Positions 27,736-36,205 of a DNA stretch of 64,000 bases are shown here, one piece after another; position 1 is the first letter of the stretch, and every line of letters begins with the position of its first letter. A program made the position numbers and the translations under genes. Origin of the DNA: Paenibacillus ottowii. Lineage in GTDB: Bacteria; Bacillota; Bacilli; Paenibacillales; Paenibacillaceae. The stretch spans positions 558,001 to 622,000 of the forward strand of contig NZ_VIJZ01000003.1 in NCBI RefSeq assembly GCF_006874425.1, written 5' to 3'. A model generated the notes under the pieces. That model was not told the DNA's origin. It searched no databases and saw only the letters and a list, made by a program, of their open reading frames with translations.

Positions 27736-29715
27736 TCAAGGTTCTAATTCAAGGTGCATCTTGGCTTCCGCCTCAGCCCATGGCACCGAGTAACCCGCCC
27801 CCTTGGCGCAAAAGATGGAGGAGGAGGTATACAGTGGGTCTGCCTCTTTGCGGTAGCCCATCCGTTCTATGACTTCCTCCGTATTATGGCAGCGGTCGTA
27901 GCCGCTGAACACGCAGCGAATACTGCCTCGTCCATGCGTAAAGGATGCAAATTCGGCGCTGTAGTTCATGAAAGTCGACACAGGCACCCTGCCCGTGACC
28001 ACCGCTTGCGTTCCGATTGTCTGCGGCGGATTAAAAATACCTGAAGCACGCTGAATATCAGACAGTACTCTGCCCATTTCATCGATAGCGACCTTGATTT
28101 TGAAATCGTAATAGGGCTCCAACAGCACGTTCTCCGCCTTCTCCAGACCCTGCCGTAGTGCTCGAAAGGCAGCCTCACGAAAATCACCGCCATGGGTATG
28201 TTCTTTATGCGCGCGGCCCCTCAGTAACGTAATGTTCACATCGGTGACCGGCATGCCGGTCAGCAGTCCGTGATGCTCGCGTTCATAGAGATGATTCCGA
28301 ATCAGATTCTGATAGCTGATATTCAGTTCATCGGCATGACATCTGCTATCGAACGTGATGCCGCTGCCCCTTTTTCCCGGTTCAAGCAGCAGATGCACTT
28401 CCGCATAATGCCTGAGCGGTTCAAAGTGGCCGTACCCTTTTACAGCCGATTGAATCGTTTCCTTATACAAGATTTCCGGTTGCCCAAAAGAGATAGCAAA
28501 GCCAAACCTCTCTCTAACAAGCTGATCCAGCACTTCCAGTTGAATCAATCCCATGACGCGGATAGAAATCTCCTGCAATTTCTCATCCCAAACGACGTTC
28601 AGAGACGGCTCCTCCGCCTCCAGCGTGCGAAAAGCACCGAGTACCTTCTGTACATGTATCGAATTGTCGAATACTACCTTCGATTGTAACGTCGGCTCTG
28701 AACCGTAAGCTAACTTGTCTGATATCGACCCCAGGCCTTGTCCAGCCTCGGCGGCGGACAATCCAGCAACCGCAAACAAATCGCCGGCTTCCACTTGTTC
28801 CATCGGCTGCGATTTAAGGCCGTTAAACATGAAGAGCCGCGTAACTTTTTCGTCATATTGAACGCCGCCACTCTCATAACTAAGCTGTTCTCTCACCTTT
28901 AACCGACCACCGAGCGCCTTAATGAACGTGAGTCTCGCTCCACCTGCATCGTGCCGAATTTTATAAACCCGTCCCTGGAACGAAGCATTCTCGTCATAAG
29001 TGGCTGTCGTCAGCAGATGCAGCTGATCCAGAAATTCAATGACGCCCGTATCCTGAAGCGCAGAGCCGTAAGCACAGGGGAAGAGAAGGCCCGCCGCTAT
29101 CATCCTCTGCAAGGCCTCCAGCCAGAAGCCAGCGTCCTCTCTCCCCTCCAGGAATGCTTCCAGCAAGGCTTCGTCTCGCTCCGCCATGGCCTCTCGCAGC
29201 GGCTCACCGACTATGCCGTCAGCGAAGCTCTGTGTAATGCAGCATACTTCCCCCGTCAACTGCTGGCGGATATCTGCCTCGGTTCTGCCAGCATCCGCAC
29301 CGATCCGATCCGTCTTGTTGATAAAGAAGAACGTCGGAATCTGATGCTTGCGCAGCAGCTGCCAGACCGTCTCCGTATGACCCTGGACACCTTCGACTGC
29401 GCTTACAATCAGGATGGCATAATCAATGACCTGAATCGCCCGCTCCATCTCCGGGGAGAAATCGACGTGTCCGGGCGTGTCTATCAAATAATAACGGTCT
29501 CCTTTATATTCTATTACTGCCTGATCTGCGAACACCGTAATACCCCTTGCCCGCTCAATATCGTGGCTGTCCAGAAACGCATCCTGATGATCCACCCGCC
29601 CCCGGGACCGGATACTGTTCGTATGGTACAGCAGCTGTTCCGCAAAAGTTGTTTTACCTGCATCCACATGGGCGAACAGGCAATCGTTAGTCGCTTCATA
29701 GAATCCCACTTTCAA
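27736..29715 (-). CDS. EF-G-like translation GTPase of the TetM/ribosomal-protection superfamily
   Basis: 659 aa. GTPase motifs: AHVDAGKTT (G1), RARGITVFA (switch I), DTPGHVDF (G3), NKTD (G4). The domain order through the C-terminus (GSGITFDS, ending TSSSIFCAKGAGYSVPWAEA) is that of ribosomal protection proteins rather than housekeeping EF-G. These displace tetracycline or otherwise free the ribosome in characterised members; members of this divergent branch are often annotated only as translation factor GTPases. The N-terminus (MKVGFYEATNDCLF) is atypical for TetM. Resistance cannot be concluded from sequence alone. Confidence 0.88.
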   Translation of the reverse strand: MKVGFYEATNDCLFAHVDAGKTTFAEQLLYHTNSIRSRGRVDHQDAFLDSHDIERARGITVFADQAVIEYKGDRYYLIDTPGHVDFSPEMERAIQVIDYAILIVSAVEGVQGHTETVWQLLRKHQIPTFFFINKTDRIGADAGRTEADIRQQLTGEVCCITQSFADGIVGEPLREAMAERDEALLEAFLEGREDAGFWLEALQRMIAAGLLFPCAYGSALQDTGVIEFLDQLHLLTTATYDENASFQGRVYKIRHDAGGARLTFIKALGGRLKVREQLSYESGGVQYDEKVTRLFMFNGLKSQPMEQVEAGDLFAVAGLSAAEAGQGLGSISDKLAYGSEPTLQSKVVFDNSIHVQKVLGAFRTLEAEEPSLNVVWDEKLQEISIRVMGLIQLEVLDQLVRERFGFAISFGQPEILYKETIQSAVKGYGHFEPLRHYAEVHLLLEPGKRGSGITFDSRCHADELNISYQNLIRNHLYEREHHGLLTGMPVTDVNITLLRGRAHKEHTHGGDFREAAFRALRQGLEKAENVLLEPYYDFKIKVAIDEMGRVLSDIQRASGIFNPPQTIGTQAVVTGRVPVSTFMNYSAEFASFTHGRGSIRCVFSGYDRCHNTEEVIERMGYRKEADPLYTSSSIFCAKGAGYSVPWAEAEAKMHLELEP

Positions 29716-29850
29716 CGCTTCTTGTTGATACCGCTCATTTTATTAAAGCATAGAAATCGGGAGAGTGGGTAGGAACACTCCAATTAGAATCGGAGAAGAT
29801 TGGGCTTATCTGACTGTGATAAATGATAACGAATTACCTCGTTCGGCTGA

Positions 29851-30477
29851 TTAGTAACGGTGCTGGGATGCGTAAAAGCGTTCAATCATTTGCTTCGTTT
29901 CGTTTGGAGTTCTCAATTGAACTGCCTTTCCGTTGTCATCAAAGGTAAAATGCCCCCTAAATGCTTCCGGCATATCTTGATACTGTTTCTCGACTTGTTG
30001 AAGTGCTTTTTCAAAACAGGAATATCCGTATTTTTTAATCAGTAGAGGCAACCCGAAGGCAGATCTTAAGAACTCATATTCTTGGTAGTTATAGGGGGTA
30101 GTCTCCGGCCTCTTTATCAAGATCTTAAGGAAATGCTGCATGACCTTTTCGATCTCTTCTTCTGGCGCATACTGTGCTAATCCATGGATCGCGAGCAGTC
30201 TCATGTCCAAATATCGTTCTTTTTTATAGGCTTTCTCAAAGAAATCCTTCAGTTCCAAATTCCCGCACCGGATTAAACCATACAGAATCTTATTTCGCAG
30301 GGCAATATTCTTCATTTTAAAATACAGCTGTACTATCAAACCTACTTCATCTGTTGTTAAAAACTCATAGGCTACATCACTTATTGCGCATATAAACTTA
30401 GGATCATTCTCCCGAAGAGGGGCAGTCGTTAGGTACTTAATCGATTCCTTGTCAAGCTGTTGATTATCATTTGCCAT
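29851..30477 (-). CDS. Uncharacterised helical protein, HEAT-like
   Basis: 208 aa from ATG 30477, eight bases after AAAGGA (an ATG at 30486 overlaps that site). It is entirely helical in composition: IALRNKILYGLIRCGNLELKDFFEKAY and MRLLAIHGLAQYAPEEEIEKVM resemble HEAT-type repeats. No catalytic motif or membrane segment. Function unknown; such proteins are often scaffolds or immunity-type proteins. Confidence 0.75.
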   Translation of the reverse strand: MANDNQQLDKESIKYLTTAPLRENDPKFICAISDVAYEFLTTDEVGLIVQLYFKMKNIALRNKILYGLIRCGNLELKDFFEKAYKKERYLDMRLLAIHGLAQYAPEEEIEKVMQHFLKILIKRPETTPYNYQEYEFLRSAFGLPLLIKKYGYSCFEKALQQVEKQYQDMPEAFRGHFTFDDNGKAVQLRTPNETKQMIERFYASQHRY

Positions 30478-30623
30478 CTCTATCATCCTTTCTTCTAAAC
30501 CATATCAAGCCGCTTAAAATACTACATGCCACGCATGGCCCTCTTGAAAATAGTACTCACATAAACTAGAACGCGCTTTCAATCTATGAATAGGCTTAAA
30601 AATTTGGTAGACTCTTCATATGA

Positions 30624-30755
30624 ATGCCTGAAGTCAAAGACTGTGCCGAGCGCATTCGCTTCGTATTCCCGCCTGATCATGGAGAAGAATTTACAGATCA
30701 TATCATTTGGGCAATAGGCTATTTAATCGGCAATACCAGACGCCATCATTTTTGA
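30624..30755 (+). other. Short open stretch, possibly a gene remnant
   Basis: 43 codons from ATG 30624 to TGA 30755 with protein-like composition (FPPDHGEEFTDHIIWAIGYL). No convincing ribosome binding site. It could be a decayed gene start or chance. The rest of the interval 30478-30827 holds nothing I recognise. Confidence 0.25.
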
Positions 30756-30827
30756 TGAAAGCCAACAAACGATCATTGGCTAAAATTCCTTAATCTAATC
30801 CAATCGAATAGAACAGGAGAGATCGCT

Positions 30828-31250
30828 TTGCAGCTCTCAGATTCCACTTATTCCGCAATTAGGGTTCTATGTACACAAGGCGATGACTTAGTGAAGGTAG
30901 GCGATCTTGATGCCGCCAAGCAAAATTATATTGCCGCCCTCCGTTTATTGCCTGAAAATCATCAAGAATGGGAGGCCGCTACCTGGATATATGTAGCTAT
31001 TGGGGATGTCCACTATCGTATGAAGAATTACGATAAGGCCTTCAAGTGCTTTTTTAATGCCGTACAGTGTCCGAAGGGGTTGGGTAATCCGTATATTCAC
31101 CTTCGGCTTGGGCAGTTATATTATGAACAGGAAAACTTTGAAAAGGCGGCTGACGAGTTAACCCGGGCTTACATGGGCGCCGGTATTGGAATTTTTATGG
31201 AAGACGACCCAAAATATCTTGAGTTTTTGGAGACAAACATAGAGATTTGA
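30828..31250 (+). CDS. Small TPR protein
   Basis: 140 aa; TTG start at 30828, seven bases after AGGAG. Three tetratricopeptide-like helix pairs are visible: GDLDAAKQNYIAALRLLPEN, WIYVAIGDVHYRMKNYDKAFKCF and HLRLGQLYYEQENFEKAADELT. Probably a protein-binding scaffold; partner unknown. It is monocistronic with a terminator about 160 nt downstream. Confidence 0.82.
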   Translation: MQLSDSTYSAIRVLCTQGDDLVKVGDLDAAKQNYIAALRLLPENHQEWEAATWIYVAIGDVHYRMKNYDKAFKCFFNAVQCPKGLGNPYIHLRLGQLYYEQENFEKAADELTRAYMGAGIGIFMEDDPKYLEFLETNIEI

Positions 31251-31406
31251 AATTTCAGGCTACGCAAGAGCTGATTACGATATTTTTAAATTTTTTACCT
31301 TCAAACCATTCTATAATATTATTTTCGAAGCTCTTTGCAAGGCGCTGTCAACAGCGGCTGGCGTCATTTCTAACGATTTCTGCAATCTGTTTGGAGTCAT
31401 GAATAA

Positions 31407-31450
31407 AAGGACAGTTAAGGCTGGTCAATGTGCCCTAACTGTCTTTTTAC
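31407..31450 (+). terminator. Terminator downstream of the TPR gene
   Basis: GGACAGTTAGGGC-like stem (GACAGTTAAGG / CCCTAACTGTC) with a loop and T5 tail. Confidence 0.75.
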
Positions 31451-31543
31451 TAACTAAACCAAACTGTTACTGAAAAACCACCAACTAAGTATGTTATGTT
31501 CGTTTTTAGTAAGGTTGGCGGAGGCGTGGGGAGTCAGCCCCCT

Positions 31544-31582
31544 TGTGATACGGTTCAGCGTAATGGGATCATCGGCAAAAAT
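31544..31582. repeat. Copy A of a three-copy intergenic repeat
   Basis: Shares the order TTGTGATACGGTTC-(A/T)-(C/G)CG-...-CGGCAA with copies at 32267 and 34313. It lies downstream of the cwlJ-like gene. Function unknown. Confidence 0.55.
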
Positions 31583-31668
31583 GCGTTGTGATTTAGGTAT
31601 TTCTTACCTACAAAGTCATGCATGAGTCCCGCCGAAATAAAACTTGATCTGATGCAATCATGCAGATT

Positions 31669-32112
31669 TTAAAACGTACTATATACATTTTCGCATTCAA
31701 TCGCAGTCGGTTCATAAAAACAATGTTTCTTCCATCGACCTACAAACGGCTGATTATACCAAGTTGGCGGACATGGTCCGGGGTTTTCATACGATCCTGG
31801 GCGGAAGTACCATAGCGAGTATTTGGCTGGCCAATTCCGTTCCCCATTCACAACCCGTTGTGCCAGACGGCGTTCTCTATCTCTTGCTCTTTGATAGTAC
31901 ATACCATGTTGTAGCGCTTCGAACGCATGCGGCTGGTTAATCATTTCGGGAATTGTCCGGATTCCTTTAAAATCGGAACAATTCGCTCTTATTCGGTTAA
32001 TGCCAACAGCTCCAACAAGGAGCATGCCCATTTCGCCTTCGGCCTCAGCCTCAGCTCGAAGCAACCTTGCCAACATATCGATATCCTGTTGCCTGGATTT
32101 TACAACTGCCAT
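31669..32112 (-). CDS. Cell-wall hydrolase, SleB/CwlJ family
   Basis: 147 aa, GAGGTGA site before ATG. MLARLLRAEAEAEGEMGMLLVGAVGINRI with the conserved catalytic Glu region, and SLWYFRP, are typical of CwlJ/SleB cortex-lytic enzymes. No signal peptide, as in CwlJ, which is made in the mother cell and placed on the spore. It would hydrolyse spore cortex during germination. Monocistronic; no GerQ-like partner adjacent. Confidence 0.92.
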   Translation of the reverse strand: MAVVKSRQQDIDMLARLLRAEAEAEGEMGMLLVGAVGINRIRANCSDFKGIRTIPEMINQPHAFEALQHGMYYQRARDRERRLAQRVVNGERNWPAKYSLWYFRPGSYENPGPCPPTWYNQPFVGRWKKHCFYEPTAIECENVYSTF

Positions 32113-32266
32113 TTGCTCACCTCATTTGATTTCTAGACTCATCATATTTTAGGCTAAGCAGATGTGTTACTCTGGCTAAATAAATAGAAAACGATATTAA
32201 ACAGCCCATTTCACTGAACCTTAGCCCATTAGTTGAGTGAAAGTGGTAAAATTCCCCTCAAAATAT

Positions 32267-32305
32267 GTGATACGGCTCACCGTATCGGGTCTAACGGCAA
32301 ATAAA
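32267..32305. repeat. Copy B of a three-copy intergenic repeat
   Basis: ATGTGATACGGCTCACCGTA then TCGGGTCTAACGGCAAA. The first half is a perfect hairpin (GATACGG-CTCA-CCGTATC). Confidence 0.55.
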
Positions 32306-32328
32306 AAGGGTCTCTTTACAGTGTCTCG

Positions 32329-32427
32329 CTTAAACAACCACTTTAGAGCAATCCTGTGAGTCATTAATCCGAACGATGAGACGACCGTTACGTTTGGCTA
32401 GGTCCATGCGCTGACGATTTTAGCCAT
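32329..32427 (-). other. Possible gene remnant with an in-frame stop
   Basis: Minus strand reads MAKIVSAWT-stop-PNVTVVSSFGLMTHRIALKW. The composition is protein-like, but there is a stop at codon 10. Origin not identified. The remaining parts of 32113-32565 hold repeat copy B and no supported gene. Confidence 0.25.
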
Positions 32428-32565
32428 ATCCCCAACTCACCCACTTGAATTTTTTTACAAATTGGAATCATAGTAACATCACGATGTTCGTTCATTATTC
32501 CATCCCGCTAAAGAAAGGTCACCTGCCAAAATGGAATAACTTCAACGGACGTGGCAAATGCTGAA

Positions 32566-33408
32566 TTATCGATTAACCGCAGAAAGAAGTTTTCTCATTC
32601 TTTCAATTGTTGGAGTATCCAAAGGAATATTAACTGTAACCTGGAGGTCAACGGAGTCCATAGCCTGGAAGGAAAGATGACCAAAACGAAGGGAACCGAC
32701 AACAGGATGATTAAGCAGCTTTTCACCTTCCGGCACATTTATAACTTGATGCAACGGCCACCATTCCCGGAACTCCTTACTTTGCTGGTGCAGGTCCTCA
32801 ATAAGCTCTCCCCACCAAGGATCCCCGACTGTATTTGCATAGTTGGCCCGAAACTGGGCTAACCGATGTTTGGCGTTCGCTTCCCAACTGTCACCCAGCA
32901 TCCGCTTCGCATTATTCGTAGTGAATAGGCGCCATATCGAATTTCTGTCTCTTGCCGACATTGCTTCGTAATCTCCAAAAACAAGAATCGCGGCCTGGTT
33001 CCAGGCTACGACATCCCACCTTGAATTTACCACAAAGGCAGGGCTTTCCCCCTGTCTGTCCAAAAAATCCTGCAGTAGCTGGCTTACCTTGTTCTGTGGC
33101 GCTTGATTACTCGGAGGTAAGTGTCCTGCAGCGAGCAAGAAGAGATGTTTTCGCTCAATGTCGTTCATTCGCAGCGCACGGGACAAGCTATCAAGCACCT
33201 GGATGGATACCTGAATGTCTCTACCCTGCTCCAACCATGTATACCAATCCACACTGATACCAGCGAGTATGGCAACCTCTGCCCTTCTAAGACCAGGTGT
33301 CCGCCGTCTTTCACCGGAAGGCAAACCTACCAGCTCCGGAGTCAGACGGGCCCGTTGGGTACGGAGAAATTCAGCTAATTCTCCGGTCTTTTCGCGTTCC
33401 TCCTGCAT
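32566..33408 (-). CDS. XRE-family regulator with MmyB-like ligand domain
   Basis: 280 aa. N-terminal HTH: RRTPGLRRAEVAILAGISVDWYTWLEQGRDI, the MmyB-type variant. Residues about 100-280 form the MmyB-like sensor domain (WDVVAWNQAAILVFGDY, then FRANYANTVGDPWWGELIEDL). In actinobacterial relatives this domain binds a fatty-acid-like ligand. It is divergent from the isochorismatase-fold gene, with a 142-bp shared control region; probably regulates it. Confidence 0.92.
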   Translation of the reverse strand: MQEEREKTGELAEFLRTQRARLTPELVGLPSGERRRTPGLRRAEVAILAGISVDWYTWLEQGRDIQVSIQVLDSLSRALRMNDIERKHLFLLAAGHLPPSNQAPQNKVSQLLQDFLDRQGESPAFVVNSRWDVVAWNQAAILVFGDYEAMSARDRNSIWRLFTTNNAKRMLGDSWEANAKHRLAQFRANYANTVGDPWWGELIEDLHQQSKEFREWWPLHQVINVPEGEKLLNHPVVGSLRFGHLSFQAMDSVDLQVTVNIPLDTPTIERMRKLLSAVNR

Positions 33409-33550
33409 TTCATCTCATCCCTCCAGTATTTCTTTGTATTCTGGGAGTAACGCTCCTAGGTTAATTCCCTCTCTCGTTATTCTATATTATCGATTATATA
33501 CTGATGTAGTCATCATTTTTTTACAAGATAAGGTTAGGAGGAGATTCTAT

Positions 33551-34153
33551 ATGAATCAACTAAATGGCAATCATTTGAAGGGTGAGGAACGAGCACCGTT
33601 ATTGGATTGGAACAAGACTTCTCTGGTCGTCATTGACCTCCAAAAATGGATTAGCAGTCAGTATGCTCCTTATTCTGCCGAGATGGTCATTGCAAATTCA
33701 GCTAAGCTGGCCAATCTTTTTCGTAACAAGGGGGCTTTTGTGAATCTTGTACACGTATCCAGTAAAGACTTCAAGGATATACCTTCTCCCAAGCTCGATA
33801 CCACGGTACCTAGACTGAACCTGATAGAGGGCTGGGATGAATTTGTTCCCGAGCTCGGAGTGACCGAGACAGACCATATCATCTCCAAAAAACAATGGGG
33901 GGCTTTCCATGGAACAGACCTTGATCTGCAGCTGCGCCGCCGAAATATTGATACGATCGTTTTATGCGGTATATCCTCAGGTATCGGAGTCGATACAACC
34001 GCAAGAGAGGCATTTCAGCACGGCTATCAACTTATTTTTGCAATTGACGCCATGACCGGGTTCACCAAGGCCGAACATGAGCATGTACGGGACGTTATTT
34101 TTCCGAGGATTGGCCGGATTCGCACAACAGAAGAGATCCTAGAAGGGATTTAG
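33551..34153 (+). CDS. Isochorismatase-fold hydrolase, lacking the usual catalytic Cys
   Basis: 200 aa from ATG 33551, with TAGGAGGAGA upstream (a longer frame exists but lacks a site). SLVVIDLQKW gives the catalytic Asp; SKKQWGAFHGTDLDL the conserved Lys region. At the position of the nucleophile Cys in nicotinamidase-type members (pattern CVxxTAREA) this protein has Gly (GVDTTAREA). Enzymes without Cys, such as true isochorismatases, use a different mechanism, so substrate is uncertain. It is divergent from the MmyB-type regulator. Confidence 0.9.
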   Translation: MNQLNGNHLKGEERAPLLDWNKTSLVVIDLQKWISSQYAPYSAEMVIANSAKLANLFRNKGAFVNLVHVSSKDFKDIPSPKLDTTVPRLNLIEGWDEFVPELGVTETDHIISKKQWGAFHGTDLDLQLRRRNIDTIVLCGISSGIGVDTTAREAFQHGYQLIFAIDAMTGFTKAEHEHVRDVIFPRIGRIRTTEEILEGI

Positions 34154-34202
34154 GTTCGTTTTAAAGGGAAACCTGATTGTGTCTAAAATCAAAAAATGCT
34201 TT

Positions 34203-34240
34203 TAAAAATATGGTTGGCTATGGCTAGCCATATTTTCTGC
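34203..34240 (+). terminator. Terminator after the isochorismatase-fold gene
   Basis: AAATATGG...CCATATTTT palindrome with inner TGGC/GCTA pairing and a T-rich tail. Confidence 0.7.
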
Positions 34241-34312
34241 CATTTATTCACCAAGTTCATACCAACCTACTCCGTCACAGTATGAGGTCGAGTGTGAAGC
34301 GAAATTGCATCA

Positions 34313-34351
34313 TTTGTGATAGGGTTCTCCGCACTTTCTGTAACGGCAAGT
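34313..34351. repeat. Copy C of a three-copy intergenic repeat
   Basis: TTGTGATAGGGTTCTCCGCA then TAACGGCAAGT; more diverged than A and B. It lies between two convergent genes. Confidence 0.45.
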
Positions 34352-34496
34352 TTTTTGTCTCTCTTATTCCTCGGGGTTATCGAGCTGCACGGCGGACATG
34401 ACAAGAATTTGATCCGATAATTAAAAAAGCCTTCGATATGAGGACTTCATTTGGGCAATGTTCTTGTCACCTGACTTTCGGCGCCGCAATAATCAA

Positions 34497-34522
34497 AAAC
34501 TCTGTCAGTACTGACAGAGTTT
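34497..34522. terminator. 26-bp perfect inverted repeat at the tetR stop codon
   Basis: AAACTCTGTCAGT / ACTGACAGAGTTT with no loop base, overlapping the stop codon and followed by T on both strands. It is probably a bidirectional terminator. Its core GTCAGT-ACTGAC is also the half-site of the operators upstream of the same regulator. Confidence 0.65.
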
Positions 34523-35050
34523 TTGATACACCTCATAAACTGCGAGCACCTGCTCCACAAAGCCTTTCTCGGCACTTTCAATCCATTTGTTAAAAGCCAT
34601 GTGAAAAATTCCAACCGCAAATCGTGCGGCAAGCTCTGACAGCTCGCTATCATATTTGACAGACAAGACGTTTGTGACAGACTCAATCAGCGCCTGGCTT
34701 TTTAGCAGCTCACGCTCCTGCAAATCAGGGTTACTTTGAATAATTTGATTCCGCGCCAGCACCCTCTCCCGCTCGCCATCAAAAAAACTAAAAACCGAGG
34801 CAAAGCCATCAACCGCAAGCTTCAGCGGCTTTTGCTCGACGTCAAAATGGTCCGTGATAAAAGCCGCGACTTGCTGCCCCATCTCATTTCTTGTGTCGAA
34901 AAGCACGTCAGACTTGTCCTTGAATTGCCGGAAAAAGGTTCTCTCCGTCACACCTACAAGGCTTGCAATCTCTTGCACCGTCGTATTTTCATAGCCTTTT
35001 TCCATAAATAATTTCGTGGCCGCCGCCTGCAGTTTCTCTTTACTATTCAT
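34505..35050 (-). CDS. TetR/AcrR family transcriptional regulator
   Basis: 181 aa. TetR HTH: AAATKLFMEKGYENTTVQEIASLVGVTERTFFRQF; the remaining residues are the helical sensor domain. It is divergent from an NmrA-like oxidoreductase gene, and two GTCAGT-N-ACTGAC operators lie in the shared promoter region. It is therefore likely to repress itself and the oxidoreductase. Ligand unknown. Confidence 0.93.
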   Translation of the reverse strand: MNSKEKLQAAATKLFMEKGYENTTVQEIASLVGVTERTFFRQFKDKSDVLFDTRNEMGQQVAAFITDHFDVEQKPLKLAVDGFASVFSFFDGERERVLARNQIIQSNPDLQERELLKSQALIESVTNVLSVKYDSELSELAARFAVGIFHMAFNKWIESAEKGFVEQVLAVYEVYQKLCQY

Positions 35051-35094
35051 TTTACCATTCCTATTTTTGTAATTTTTTTACAATTTATCAAAAA

Positions 35095-35109
35095 GGTCAG
35101 TAACTGACA
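35095..35109. promoter_or_regulatory. TetR operator candidate, regulator side
   Basis: GGTCAGTAACTGACA, palindromic around one central base; lies 45 nt before the tetR start. Confidence 0.75.
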
Positions 35110-35116
35110 TTTTTTC

Positions 35117-35145
35117 TTGACAACAGTATTCAGCAAGCGCATAAT
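35117..35145 (+). promoter_or_regulatory. Promoter of the NmrA-like gene
   Basis: TTGACA (35117-35122), 17-nt spacer, CATAAT (35140-35145). The operator at 35155 starts about at +3, so repression by blocking is expected. Confidence 0.75.
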
Positions 35146-35154
35146 GATCTCCAA

Positions 35155-35169
35155 TGTCAGTCACTGACA
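35155..35169. promoter_or_regulatory. TetR operator candidate, oxidoreductase side
   Basis: TGTCAGTCACTGACA, perfect 15-bp palindrome around one central base. Confidence 0.85.
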
Positions 35170-35199
35170 TCACTTTATCAAAAAGAAGGAGAGAACACA

Positions 35200-36087
35200 A
35201 TGAAAATCACAGTTCTCGGCTCACTCGGCAATATCAATCGTGTCTACCTTCCACGCCTCATCGCAGATGGTCACGATGTCACCGTCATCACAAGCTCCAA
35301 AGATCGGATCGCCGACATCAAGGCGCTCGGCGCCAAGGCTGCTGTCGGCTCAAACCGTGACGTCGACTTCCTCACCAAGGCTTTCACAGGCAGCGACGTC
35401 GTTTACCTCATGATTTCTGGCATCAATTTTGCCACTGGCACGGATATGTGGCAGACCGCCATCGAGCTTTCTGAAGATTACAAGACTGCCGTTCTAAACT
35501 CAGGCGTGAAAAACGTCATCAACCTCAGCTCAGTCGGCGCTGACAACCCCAACGCCGGCATCCTTTACAGCTATCATTTTGCAGAAGACGCGCTCAACTC
35601 GCTCGAGGGCGTGAACGTTGTTCATATCCGCCCTGTCGGCTTTTACAGCAATCTTTTTGCCGACATGCAAAGCCTCAAAGCCCAGCGAATCCTCTTCAGT
35701 CCAATTTCAGCCGACATCCCGCAAGGGTGGGTCAGCCCAGTTGATATCGCGGACGTCGCTTACGCTCTCATTTCTCACACCCCAGCGGGAAAAAGCACGA
35801 AATTCGTAGTAAGCGATTGGGCCACAAGCAACGACTGGCTAAATGCTCTTGCTGAAAATGATATCGAATCCAAATTCCAACAAATTCCCGTCGAAGCTCT
35901 CGCTGAAAATATGAAGAAAATCGGCTTCCATGAAAATACCGCCAACGGCTTCGCCCAATTGTACCGCGCGGGTGAAAACGCCGACGAATTCTACGCCAGC
36001 CTCCGTGCCACCGACTACCACCTCGGCAAAGTCAAGATTGGAGACTTTGCAAAGGTTTTTGCAGATGTATATAAAAAATCAGTTTAA
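35200..36087 (+). CDS. NmrA/NAD(P)-binding Rossmann-fold protein
   Basis: 295 aa with AAGGAGAG before the ATG. MKITVLGSLGNINRVYLPRL is an N-terminal dinucleotide-binding motif of the NmrA/atypical SDR type (Gly-rich loop modified). VVYLMISG and VVHIRPVGFYSNL are typical of NAD(P)H-dependent atypical SDRs. It probably binds NAD(P)H; enzymatic activity unknown. The codon choice favours C-ending codons, unlike its neighbours, which hints at horizontal arrival with its TetR partner. Confidence 0.9.
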   Translation: MKITVLGSLGNINRVYLPRLIADGHDVTVITSSKDRIADIKALGAKAAVGSNRDVDFLTKAFTGSDVVYLMISGINFATGTDMWQTAIELSEDYKTAVLNSGVKNVINLSSVGADNPNAGILYSYHFAEDALNSLEGVNVVHIRPVGFYSNLFADMQSLKAQRILFSPISADIPQGWVSPVDIADVAYALISHTPAGKSTKFVVSDWATSNDWLNALAENDIESKFQQIPVEALAENMKKIGFHENTANGFAQLYRAGENADEFYASLRATDYHLGKVKIGDFAKVFADVYKKSV

Positions 36088-36111
36088 ACCATTTTGGAGA
36101 CTGTTTAAGGA

Positions 36112-36137
36112 AGAAAACGCGCCATAGCGCGTTTTTC
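36112..36137 (+). terminator. Terminator after the NmrA-like gene
   Basis: AAAACGCGC-CATA-GCGCGTTTTT. Confidence 0.9.
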
Positions 36138-36205
36138 CTTTCGTTAACAGCTAATTTTTATTTTGGATTACAAACCGTTCTTAATACCTCCACAAAAACT
36201 TGCCC

